Source of the DNA: Streblospio benedicti
Taxonomy: Eukaryota; Annelida; Polychaeta; Spionida; Spionidae
Assembly: GCA_019095985.1 (NCBI GenBank)
Contig: CM032664.1
Span: forward strand, 28,594,871 to 28,658,870
Length of the DNA: 64,000 bases
Reading direction: 5' to 3'
Shown: in pieces, positions 49,265 through 58,857 of the stretch
Layout of the letters: every line of letters begins with the position of its first letter
Numbering within the stretch: the stretch's first letter is position 1
The notes under the pieces: generated by a model
Told to the model about the DNA's origin: nothing
What the model saw: the letters and a program-made list of their open reading frames with translations, nothing else
Databases searched by the model: none
Position numbers and translations under genes: made by a program

Positions 49265-51731
49265 ATGGTGTCGATGTATGTATATCCGGCGTTAATCTTA
49301 TTAGGGATTGTTATCAACGGCTCAATTTTCATCTGGGTCTTGGTGAAAAGGAAGAACGAGAAACGGGAATCACTGCCCATTGGCACTCTGACTGTGGCAT
49401 ATGTTTTAGTTGGAATACACACCGGATTTGGAGTGTACGCTATAAACCTTGAAGCATTCCATTTACATACGCTTCGTGGATTTTCAATTGTATGCGCAGT
49501 TTCAACTTCGCTCATATCACTGGCGAAAGGCATAGCCATCTGTTGTTTTTTGATAGCTGCGTTTGTCAAATGGCAACAATTAACTCTATATTTGAATGGA
49601 ATCACTTTAAGTGAATTTGGAAGTACTGGAAGATTTGCGCTAACATGCAGTATTATAGCACTGGTAGCCTCTTTGCTGACTTCAGTACTCCTGACAGTAT
49701 TTGGGTACAGGTCCCCTGACTTGCTTGCTATTCCAGAGTGTCAAGGAGGAAGTGATGAAGGCATTCTTGGACATAACACCACTACCTTCCAACAGTACTC
49801 TTACTATGGGGTTATTGGGGCAGAAGGAGTCGTGTATCTTGTAACGTTTATCACCACCATGGCCACCGGTTTCCGCTTCGTCATCCGAGCAAAAACAAGT
49901 CCCAGACATTGCCACATTAAATCTATTTCTGCTGGGATCATCTACGCTCAGTCTTTGATAAGCTTTGCTACCTATGTCCCAAGATTGTATTTTGGTAAGT
50001 GAATGAAATAATAAAATGCTCACATGTAAGATAAGATAAAATGCCCATTTAGTATATTACAATAATTCAAACGAATGTTTATATGTATTATTCATCGAGG
50101 CACCGTATGGGAGTTCTTTAGAGTTTTGAAATTGTGTCCGTTGCTACTGATGTTTAGTGTTTTAAGAATGCCAATCGCTTCATTCTGTTACCTCAATATG
50201 AAATAAAACATTAGTTACATATTTGTGAATTGTGCATTGCTAAATTTCCTATGGACATAAAATCTTCCGAAATTATAGAAATGCCCACATGTGTGGTTGT
50301 TTAATTGTAGTCGTAATTCAGTCTTGTTATCACACATTTAATTTTTAAACCAGGTCATTGGCACACTTGTCGATCAATATTCATCTATCCCATACTGCAG
50401 CACATTCAGGGCGCAATGCTAATCACTCACAGAATCCCTCACACGCCCTTCCAACGCGATGACCTGTACATTAACCTGTAGATACCTAAGAGCAGTGCAA
50501 ACCTTTTGAAGGATGAGTTTACTCAACACATTAATGTAAATTACAGAAACAACACCTTTATATATATAGTGAATTCTTGTTGCTTGAGGATGATGTGGCC
50601 TCAATGCAGTTTTACTACCTCATAGTACACAGCGCCCTTTAGTTTACAGTAAAAACCGCTAATGAAAGTATTGATGGTGGGTAAGAGAAGAGAAAAGGAA
50701 ATTTACCCCCACCACCACCCCCACCCCGTTCCACGGTCTTTACCTAGTCGTAAGCTGAAAAAGTCGTGGTTAATGACGACTAGGTCACGAGAAATATGCA
50801 ATTTTTTTTTACATAAACTTTTCCCATTCCACGGTCGCCATCTAAAAATACGTGATAAAGACCAGGTCCAGACTAAATTGGGCAACAAGATCCAGACATG
50901 GTAAAGACTTAATAACAATTTGGTAAAGGCCTGGTTCAAAAATGGTCAAGACGTGATCCCGACCATGGCAACAAGGTAAAGACCTAGAAAATGATCGAAA
51001 ATTTGTCAGGTCTTAACCTGGTTTTGATGCTGGTTACGATCGTGGAATGGGGATCCATACCAAGTTGTGACGTAGTCTTGAGCTAAAAGGAAATGGAGAC
51101 AAGGTCCCGACATGCTCCCGACCAAGAAGACTAGGTAACGACATGGTCCCCACTTGGTTAAGACCTGGTCAACACTAGGTAAAGACTTGGTAACGACTTG
51201 GTAACGACTTGGTAACGATCTTTTATTAATTTTTGAGGTCGTCAGCAAACCACGACGACTTTTTTTTAGTTCCACGTGCATGCAGCAGAACTAAAAATGT
51301 CGCCACATACTAAAAAGTATCGCCGGTCTCTGTCGACTTTTTTTGAAGACAAGATAATGACTTGCTGCCGACTATGGAGACTAGATAACCGCTTGTTAAA
51401 GACATGCTGGCGACATGGTGCCGACCACCCAAAAATGACGAGTAACAACCGCACATAAGAAACTGTCCGTATTTGCTGGGACTATTCTCATATTACGATT
51501 TTAATACATTACATGCAGTAGCTATTGATATATTTAACTTTCAAGCGGACTAGAAGTTCTGTGCTCATTTCAAACACGGTGAATGACTTAGACTAATCTC
51601 TGGTTTACAGGTATCTACGACGATTCATTGTATCAGTGGGGAAATGATTCGGCTTTTTGGGTCTTCTTGGTGACTTCCCATTGTCCAAGTCTTACGTTTC
51701 CAGTCCTGTACGCCATTTGGACATTAATAAG
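49265..51731 (+). CDS. seven-transmembrane receptor (rhodopsin-like), exons 1-2 of a 7TM/kinase-like gene
   Basis: Exon 1 (49265-49994, GTAAGT donor) and exon 2 (51611-51731, acceptor TTACAG) join in frame, giving helix 1 to helix 7. TM1 (about 5-28) has the GIVIN Asn. TM2 (38-60) reads LTVAYVLVGI, with Tyr where class A receptors have Asp. TM3 (72-102) has Cys77, which can pair with Cys159 in loop 2. TM4 is 124-147, TM5 179-207 and TM6 217-241. TM7 (256-283) has P274-x-x-Y277 in place of NPxxY. The DRY motif after TM3 is replaced by KWQQ. The N-terminus is only about 4 residues long, so an upstream exon is possible; the first ATG in frame was used. The donor of exon 2 continues the frame into the kinase-like exons. 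Expected location is the plasma membrane; the ligand is unknown. Confidence 0.8.
50345..50470. repeat. SINE body fragment
   Basis: Shares CATTGGCACACTT, GTCGATCAAT, CTGCAGCACATT and AATCACTCAC blocks with 32870-32975. It lacks the tRNA-like head. Lies in the first intron of the 7TM gene. Confidence 0.5.
50756..51276. mobile_element. intronic terminal-inverted-repeat element carrying a degenerate minisatellite
   Basis: Arms at about 50756-50787 (AAAAAGTCGTGGTTAATGAC onward) and 51234-51276 (GTCGTCAGCAAACCACGACG onward) are inverted copies. Between them, an 11-base unit GACTTGGTAAC is repeated perfectly three times (51184-51216) and in many degenerate forms from about 50870. It sits in the first intron of the 7TM gene. 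Small elements with internal tandem repeats are known in marine invertebrates. Confidence 0.65.
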
Positions 51732-52547
51732 GTTTGTATCTGTGTTTTCGTTGAATCACATTTCTACTCGAACCTACTGTTTGAAACCCCCGTTGTTAGA
51801 ACTAAGGTAAAAGAAAATTACAGCTGAAGTAATAGTTACTATCAACACACTTCTCCAAGAACGCAGTCCTGTATCCAAAGGAGTCCACATATATATTAGC
51901 GAGGTCACACTATAGAAACAGGTGGCCTACACCAGAAGGCCACTTAATAGAGTAGATTTTATTCTGGGATTTTACTGGATCAGTTAGAATCTAATTTCCA
52001 AACAGAATATACAAGTGTCTAGACAGTAGAGCGTAGTGTACCCAAGATGATTTCAAGTGAAAATTATTTTAGTCTTATTAACTAGATTTGGGAATCTTAA
52101 AATTGGAGAACACCCATTTGACCGTATGAACGACCCATTATCAATTTGGTGTCTGGTGCAAATTACAGTTTGCACCTAAACTCACTAACATTTAGTTGAT
52201 TGTCCATCCTTATGCAATCTGTTCTCCAGTGGATAGCACCTATATGGGGTACTCGTTAAAAATGGATATTTCCGTGCATTTGGTGGGTCTTGTTAAGGAT
52301 AGGAAACTTCGGTCTCGTTTTGATCGGATAGCTGCAGTGGCAGAGATGGGTCTAAAACATTATTCAACTACAAATTTACCATTTTGACCCAAAGAAAAAT
52401 CCCGCCCCATGTACATGTAGGTCGTGTGTGCGCGCTTTGTTAGGACGTCCAGGCCCTTCCTACCAAAATATCCCGGATCTGCCACATTGTAGAACCAATA
52501 TTCTGCTCCTTATACTAAGCGTAGTTTCTTCTTGCTATAAATTTCAG

Positions 52548-53407
52548 AATACGTTGTAATCGCAGAAAGCCAAAAGATGCACCTGTCAAATCTATTGAAC
52601 GATACGGCTCGCAGAAGGCGTCCATGAAAGGTACATGTGTGTTGATTTATATATTAATATGCAGTTGATGTAGTAAATGAATTTTGTTTTTAGAACAATG
52701 CAGATCGAAGGCATGAGCAGCTCAATTAATAGACATTGAAAGCTTAAATATCACAATGTAAATGAATAACCAATAGCTAAAAAGTTCATCGGGTAATGAA
52801 ACCTGATACCATTCAATTAAGTTATGCCTCATCATATTACCATGGAACGCCATTGGTTTGGTTTGGTTTGTTGTTGTTGTTGTTTGTCAGTTTTTTGTGT
52901 TGTAGTTTTATTTTGTTTTGTTTGTTTGCTTTCTATGGTCGGAGTTTTACACCAAAGTCGGGCAACGACGAATTTTCATTGCTGAAAATCTATGAAACAG
53001 CTAAGAGATGAGAAAGCGTTACAACATAATGTGCAAAACAAACCACGACTCATTCGGATTCAATGTTCGGGAGTGTCAGACTCACCTTTTTCACTGTCCC
53101 ACCAAATATCCTCTGTGCTACTGTGGCAAGATGCATGAAAAATGAATGCTGCTCGTGCCGTGTGCTCGTATATTTTTTGTTTCTTTCTTTGTTCTTTCCA
53201 TGTACCAACTCCCATTTTATTTTATTTATTTCATTTTTTGTTTCAGCCAAGGTGTACCTCAGTGACTATCTCAAAAGGGGAGAAGAAATAACAGCGAAAG
53301 ACGCTGTGACCCTGATAACGTCTTTGTCGTCTGCTATTAATGGACTACATTCGTTGGGAATGTCGCCTGCGTCCCTTGATGTGTCAAAAATCATTGTTGA
53401 GAAAGGG
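52548..53407 (+). CDS. kinase-like domain of the 7TM gene, exons 3-5 (N-lobe to catalytic loop, degenerate)
   Basis: Exon 3 (52548-52630, acceptor TTTCAG, GTACAT donor) continues from helix 7 with a short basic linker, then PVKSIE (K298, like the beta-3 lysine). A following exon (inferred 53008-53114) reads DEKALQ (E313, alpha-C-like), then KPRLIRI and GVSDSPFSL (beta-4/5-like). Exon 5 (53252 or 53247 to 53407, GTACGT donor) reads VYLSDYLKRG (hinge/alpha-D-like), INGLHSLG (alpha-E end) and SPASLDVSKIIV, which aligns with the HRDLKxxN loop of tyrosine-kinase-like domains. His, Arg, catalytic Asp and metal-binding Asn are all replaced, so catalysis is not expected. A glycine-rich loop is not visible. 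The middle exon's splice sites are weak and were chosen by frame. An alternative splice from exon 3 straight to 53247 is also in frame and would skip most of the N-lobe. Confidence 0.6.
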
Positions 53408-54935
53408 GTACGTACCTATGAGTTACTCATTATCTGAGCACGAATTGCCCTGAATAGGTAATGGTATAGTGACTCACAGGATTTTGGTCTAGAATTACAT
53501 GTAGTTGGCGTGGCTTGAACTGGCATGGTTAGGAGTGTGTGGTGGTCTTTTTCTGTTCTTTTTATTTTCAAATTATTCTTTGCGTTGCTTCAGAAGCTGA
53601 AGCAAAGCCTTGAATGTTTTTGGTTCATTTCTAACTATATATGTATGTGTCTGTACAAGCTAGAGTGTTTATAAATGAATCAATTGTGTCCAAACTTTAC
53701 ACAACTACATTTGTACATGTATCTGGTATGATGCGACACAGAAGTGATTTGATTTTGGCCACTTTGCAAATTAAAGTGTGCTTTCCACTTGGACCATGTT
53801 TGGTCCATTTTCGACATGTTCTGCAATAACTCAATAACTTTGCTAATACTTGGAAGAAAACATTCAAACTTGGTACAATGCTTACATGTCTACTGAACAT
53901 CAACTGTAAATTTTGGCACTTGGCCAATTAAAGTTTAATTTCCGGAGAATCATTTTATCTATTTTGTATTTTATTTTTCCACGTTATTTTCAATACTAGG
54001 CTATTTGAAACATGAATATCAAATTGACAAAATGGTTTTATAAGATTAAAAGTGCTCTGAGACCACATGGAGTCTCACCAGATTAATGACAACTCATGAG
54101 CAATAGATATTTACTTCAGCCATGTTTAGAACGCACCTGTAATCCGATACCAGTAACATAGATGTACGATGAATCGCACATCAAAGAAGATTTTTTTTCT
54201 GCTTTAATGATTTATTTCCCATGAATCAACATTGTTCTAGCTACGCTGTGCTCTCCGAGTATATTTGAACATATTTGGTCTAGTTAGTTTTACTGTTGTT
54301 TTGCTGCGGTTTTGTGTGCACGTGTGCGTGACTCTGTGTGTGTGTGTGGGGGTGGGGTGCGTGCGTGCGTGTGTGTGTGTGTGTACACGAGCGCATGTGC
54401 TTCCGTGTGTGAGTGATGATGCTTCTGTCTACATGTTGTATTTTCCTATTTCGCTTTAAGTTTATTTTCCTTTAATTTTTCTTTTGTTTGTTTGGTGGGC
54501 GGAGATCTCGATAGCTGGAAGGGGAACATTTTTCAGTCTAATTCCAATTGAATGCTTAGGTTTGAGAAAGAAAGCTTGATTTTAACAAACATAAATTAGA
54601 ATTGTAGTGGCTTGTAAAACCATTTATGACCTTAATAGATCGTTATTTTTAAGGTCCCACCTTCTTGGATTATACTTGCTTCACCGAAGTTGTCCTATAT
54701 TGGAGGGTTTTAGTGTGACAAAGCTATATCATAATCATAATCATATAAATAAACCAATATGTGTACATTATTCATAGTTGTTTTTTCAAATATTTTTTTT
54801 AGCAATGAATTATAGACGACTTTTTTCTTTATAGCGGAGGTAGGGGGGGATCACTATGATGGGACTTTTCTTTGCGCCCAAAAAAATGGACTGAACCCCT
54901 CCCCCATTCCCGGTAGCTTAAAGCACATCTGACAG
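53408..54935. other. intron region of the 7TM/kinase-like gene; activation segment expected but not found
   Basis: A complete kinase-like domain would need exons for the activation segment and C-lobe here. The last exon requires a phase-1 join while exon 5 ends in phase 0, so at least one exon is missing from this model. A plus-strand string DFGL occurs at 53486-53497 just after a CACAG, and WWSFSVLF-like text at about 53547-53570 in the same frame, but a stop lies between them. A GT/GC microsatellite occupies 54317-54385. Confidence 0.4.
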
Positions 54936-55621
54936 GCATGCCCATTCTGCCCAATGACGAAGACAGAATACTGCAAATGATGCAAGACAAAAAAGCACTG
55001 GGAGAACTATTTGACTACATAATGACGTATGTGAAAAATGGTCATCAGATAGCTACAGTCTCTCTTCTGCGAGAGAATCAAAGGAGCATCAAGTCTCAAA
55101 GAAAGAAGAGGCGTGTGCTGTCTACTTTTGTGAAGGAAAGCTGTAAAAATGACCCTTCTTTGCAACATAATAAAGATGTATTGCGATCGAGATCACATAG
55201 CACACAGTCGAGGTTCAGATTTAGCCAGAAAAAGCGAGATGATTCAAAAAGATCTATGTTGTCTGGTTCGAAGATGTCAAGGAAAAAGAGTCGTAATTCT
55301 AGGTGCGAATCTCGCAAGAGCAATAAAAGTTCTCTTAGTGAGGTTAACGTAAGTGATATCAATTTACCTTTGAGCGATTCATCAAAATTGCTCATAAGTC
55401 GTATTAGTACTAAAAAGAAGAATTCTATGTCGCGAAATAAAGAAAATGTTGAAATTCCTGCCATACGTGACTTACGGAAGAAGTTGTGCCTACCACTTAC
55501 AGAATCATCAAGGACTTTTGTAAACAGAATGAGTTTATCAGGCTTAAATCATAACTTAATTTCTAATTCTGAATTCAAAAGAAGTTTGAGAAAATATCAA
55601 CACCAATCCATGAAGTTTTAA
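54936..55621 (+). CDS. terminal exon of the 7TM/kinase-like gene, Ser/Lys/Arg-rich tail
   Basis: A clear acceptor (ATCTGACAG, AG 54934-54935) opens a 227-codon frame (from ATG 54938) to TAA. The first 45 residues (ILQMMQDKKA, LFDYIMTYVKNG) could be the last helices of a kinase C-lobe. The rest is low-complexity and basic, with SRSHSTQSR, KRSMLSGSKMSRKKSR and similar runs offering many phosphorylation-type sites. A 15-residue motif occurs twice: LPLSDSSKLLISRIS (143-157) and LPLTESSRTFVNRMS (185-199). AATAAA at 55822-55827 fits the 3' end. Membership in the same gene rests on strand, spacing and the kinase-like start; it could be a separate gene. Confidence 0.6.
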
Positions 55622-55821
55622 GTCAGGTACTACTTGATACGCAGTATATTGACATTATTGCTAATTGTAAAGGAACAATTATATATTCATAAGTTTGCAG
55701 CCAGGCCACATTTCCTAGGTGAGGATTAGTTTAGGCCTGGATTGATGCACCATGTTACACACTAGTTTTGATATTAAGATATGATCATATTTGTTACTAT
55801 GTCACATAAATTTGCATTTGA

Positions 55822-55827
55822 AATAAA
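55822..55827 (+). terminator. polyadenylation signal AATAAA of the 7TM/kinase-like gene
   Basis: Canonical hexamer about 200 bases after the stop at 55621 and before the convergent exon on the other strand. Confidence 0.6.
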
Positions 55828-55956
55828 TGTGAAAATATATTCTAGCAATTATTGTAACAGAGGAAGGGAGGCATTTTGGTCAAATTTGACCGAAAAGACT
55901 TATTTCTATTGATTGGATTGTCTTAATTGCTTATATGATTTGAGATAAAACATTTT

Positions 55957-56361
55957 TCAATGCAATGGCTGTGGCAGAATCATGAACCCTTTGGAGCTAA
56001 ATTTTTCATCATTTTTGGCAAGGTATGCATCCTGGGTTTGTGCCCCTTCCGTAAAATCATCGATATGCCACTGAACGGATACAAATAAATATTCCTCAGA
56101 TATCATGAAATATGTTCCACATTTCAACTGAGCAAATGTGTCACTACAAATGTGGCCCGTGTACTCATTTAAGTGTCTTTGAAAAATATACCAACCCACA
56201 GAATTAGCACTTCCCTCTTTACTAGTATGCATTATGTCAAATGAGGACTGCCCAGTGCAACAGATTACAAAACGTCCCGATGTCAACAAAGCTGGGTAGA
56301 CCTTGATGATCCTTGATTGAATAATGTCAGCTTTTCTAATTAAAACTTTAACTTTCACTCT
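55957..56361 (-). CDS. terminal coding exon of an unrecognised gene
   Basis: A strong acceptor (TTTTTTGTCTATTATCCTAG, AG at 56363-56362) opens a 134-codon frame to TGA, with coding-like composition and six Cys. Readable segments include LLTSGRFVICCTGQSSFD, NSVGWYIFQRHLNEYTG, CSDTFAQLKCGTYFMI and YLFVSVQWHIDDFTE. The alternating hydrophobic/polar segments suggest a beta-rich domain, but no family was recognised. Upstream exons should lie at higher coordinates on the minus strand; a GTAAGC donor near 56430 did not give a frame-compatible exon. It is convergent with the 7TM/kinase-like gene, with under 200 bases between the stop here and the AATAAA of that gene. Confidence 0.6.
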   Translation of the reverse strand, partial: RVKVKVLIRKADIIQSRIIKVYPALLTSGRFVICCTGQSSFDIMHTSKEGSANSVGWYIFQRHLNEYTGHICSDTFAQLKCGTYFMISEEYLFVSVQWHIDDFTEGAQTQDAYLAKNDEKFSSKGFMILPQPLH

Positions 56362-56399
56362 CTAGGATAATAGACAAAAAACGGTAAAATCGTGACATA

Positions 56400-57324
56400 T
56401 ACGCAAAGTAGAGTTACGCTAATTAGCTTACCGGTATTTGTTATTGGCTCTAATACCTTTCATATGAGCTATCATACACTCAAACAAATATACTCAGATC
56501 ACATCTCCAAAACCTGGGATCTAAAACAGCCACTGCGCTATATAAATCATATCTACTCCACCGGTGTATATTTAATTCTCCCTATTTCATCAACACATCA
56601 CCATGTAAACCAGTTTTTAAACTAAATTAACTGCCATTTTCCACTTGGGCATTAGCTGGGTCCTTGAACTACACAAAAATCTGCATCTTTAGGTATATCA
56701 AAATAATTGTTAAAATCTGCAGCAAGGTTCTAAAAGTTTAGCTGGCCACGTGCATCTGAAGAGGAAACACAGTGTAGTGGCAACTTATTGATTGTATTTT
56801 TATGGTATGCTCCTCATCTTGCCACAGCGAGGTATCATCTACATGTATCAATTGTTATAGATAGATGTGTAAAGACCACCTCTAACTCACATTGAAATCA
56901 AGAAATCTACCTAAAACTAAGTTTGTTTTTAGTTAGTGATGATTGTCTGATTGCATGAGGTAGTATCTCCAGGGGCTTAAATATTTAACATGGACTATAT
57001 TAGATAACTAATTTATGGTTAAATTCATGTTTACATTCTGGTTATTTTGATATTGAACGCCTGGCTAGCTTTAAGAACATCAAAGACACTCATGGTTGAT
57101 AAAGAATTTGTGTGATGCTTTGCTAAATTTCATTGACAAAGAACAAGGAGAAAATGCTGTTTTAATAAAGCCCACAACTAATCAAATTTCTTTTTCAATA
57201 TCTGTAGAAAATTGATGTCAAATGAAGCGAACCTCAACAGTAAGAGTAGGACCATTGGAGGCTAGTCACCCGGGTGGTTTTAATGGAGGTTCTACTGTGT
57301 ACCTGTATCCATTGCATACTAGTA
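56400..57324. repeat. spacer with dispersed-repeat copies
   Basis: A 15.3-kb-like block (CATCTTGCCACAGCGAGGTA) lies at about 56815. GACCACCTCTAAC begins at about 56874, and a TGGAGGTTCTACTGTG end lies at about 57283-57298. No gene recognised. Confidence 0.5.
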
Positions 57325-58500
57325 TACTGTAAAACTAGAAATGTTTGCTCACAATTTAATTTGCAAATTTTGCGAGTAGGTGAAAAAGTGCAAATTTAAT
57401 TTAAGTAGTCAGCCAACATAAAGTGCCTGTATTTTAATACGTAGGTCACAGTATAGACCAAAATTGCAAAATTAAATAGTCACAAAATAATTTATAGATG
57501 AAAATTGCAAAATTTAATAGGCACAAAATAATGTAGTTTACAGTGAACAACTGGCACCTTAATCACGTTATTGCCATGGCCAGCTACTGTAGAACTGGAA
57601 ATAACCCATTTAAATAGGTACAGGATTTACAAAAATCGCAAAATTAGTCACAAAATGATTTATAGATTAAAATCAAAATATTTAATAGCCACAAAATATT
57701 CTCATGTTACAGTATACTGTAAAACTAGAATATTTCTTGGCTATTAAATTTTGAGATTTTCATCTATAAATTATTTTGGGACTATATTTTGCAATTTGGG
57801 TGCAGCATCCTAGACCTACTTTACATACGCTGTTAATGTTTGCGGACTAAGTTTGCATTTTTGCACCTGTCCTCGAAATTCACAAATTATATCGTGCACA
57901 AACATTTCTAGTTTTACAGTACTAATAATTTAACATCAGTATTCTTTCGACCCACGTACAATTATCAAAATTACAAGTTTTTGAAAATAACCCCTCATAT
58001 GACCCCACTTTTCATAAACAACTCTCGCCCAATAACAATTTATTTTCATTACGACAATAGTTAAACAAATGTTCCCCAGTTAAAATCCACAGTTAGGTAT
58101 TTAACCCTGTATAAATGCGCCCTTGGGAATATTTTAGTGGCTATTAAAGTTTTATTTTCATGTATAAAATTATTTGCATTCAGTGATTATTTAATTTTTC
58201 GTAACAATTAGGTCCATTCTGGGCCTACTATCATATCAAAATAACATAGGCTATTCAAGTTTGCCGACTTGTAAATCAGTAGAAATGTTTGGGATTATTT
58301 TTAATTTTTGCGAAATTTTTGGTCCAAAAACTGCAAGGACCAGCAAACTTAAATATGTTCAGGATGGATCATGTTTAGTCACAAAATAATTTATACCTTC
58401 AGATTGCAATTTGCAGCTAATAGTCACTCATATTCTAGTTTAGTAGCCGCTTCCACTTTGTCAAATTAAAAATTTTCGCAACATTTCTAGTTTTACAGTA
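57325..58500. mobile_element. array of four related foldback elements (ACTGTAAAACTAGAA family)
   Basis: Unit ends are TACTGTAAAACTAGAAATG and its inverse CATTTCTAGTTTTACAGTA. Boundaries suggest units at 57325-57543, 57585-57714, 57715-57921 and about 57922-58500. The interiors share AAATTGCAAAATTTAATAG and CACAAAATAATTTATAGAT blocks in both orientations. No coding capacity. Tandem stacking by repeated insertion next to like copies is the likely origin. Confidence 0.7.
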
Positions 58501-58805
58501 TTAGAACACTGAATAGATGTTCAATAGAAGAGATTCCCGTCTGCCCACAGTGTTTAGGTAACAGTTTATACATGGTCACTTAACATCAAAATCCCCAACA
58601 TAACATGATAATATTTGGTATGAAGTCAGAAGGGCAAGACAAAAGTTCCTCGCCGTGGACAATTCAATGCATACGGTTACCTTGCCTAACCAAATTAATA
58701 AATCAATGGTGACAATTACCAGAATCCCCATATTGTCAAAAACGATTCCCTGAATTGTATTCATGAAAAATATGAACAAAGGAGATGGTTTTGGCCTACT
58801 GGCTG

Positions 58806-58811
58806 TTTATT
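58806..58811 (-). terminator. polyadenylation signal of RPS12
   Basis: AATAAA on the minus strand about 47 bases after the stop codon, followed by a short unique 3' end. Confidence 0.7.
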
Positions 58812-58857
58812 CAATTTTTTTTTACACCATCATGCATCATGACACACTCTTCTGGAT

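Noticed and set aside
50662-51458. Frames across the GACTTGGTAAC region
   Set aside because: They arise from the degenerate minisatellite within an intron.
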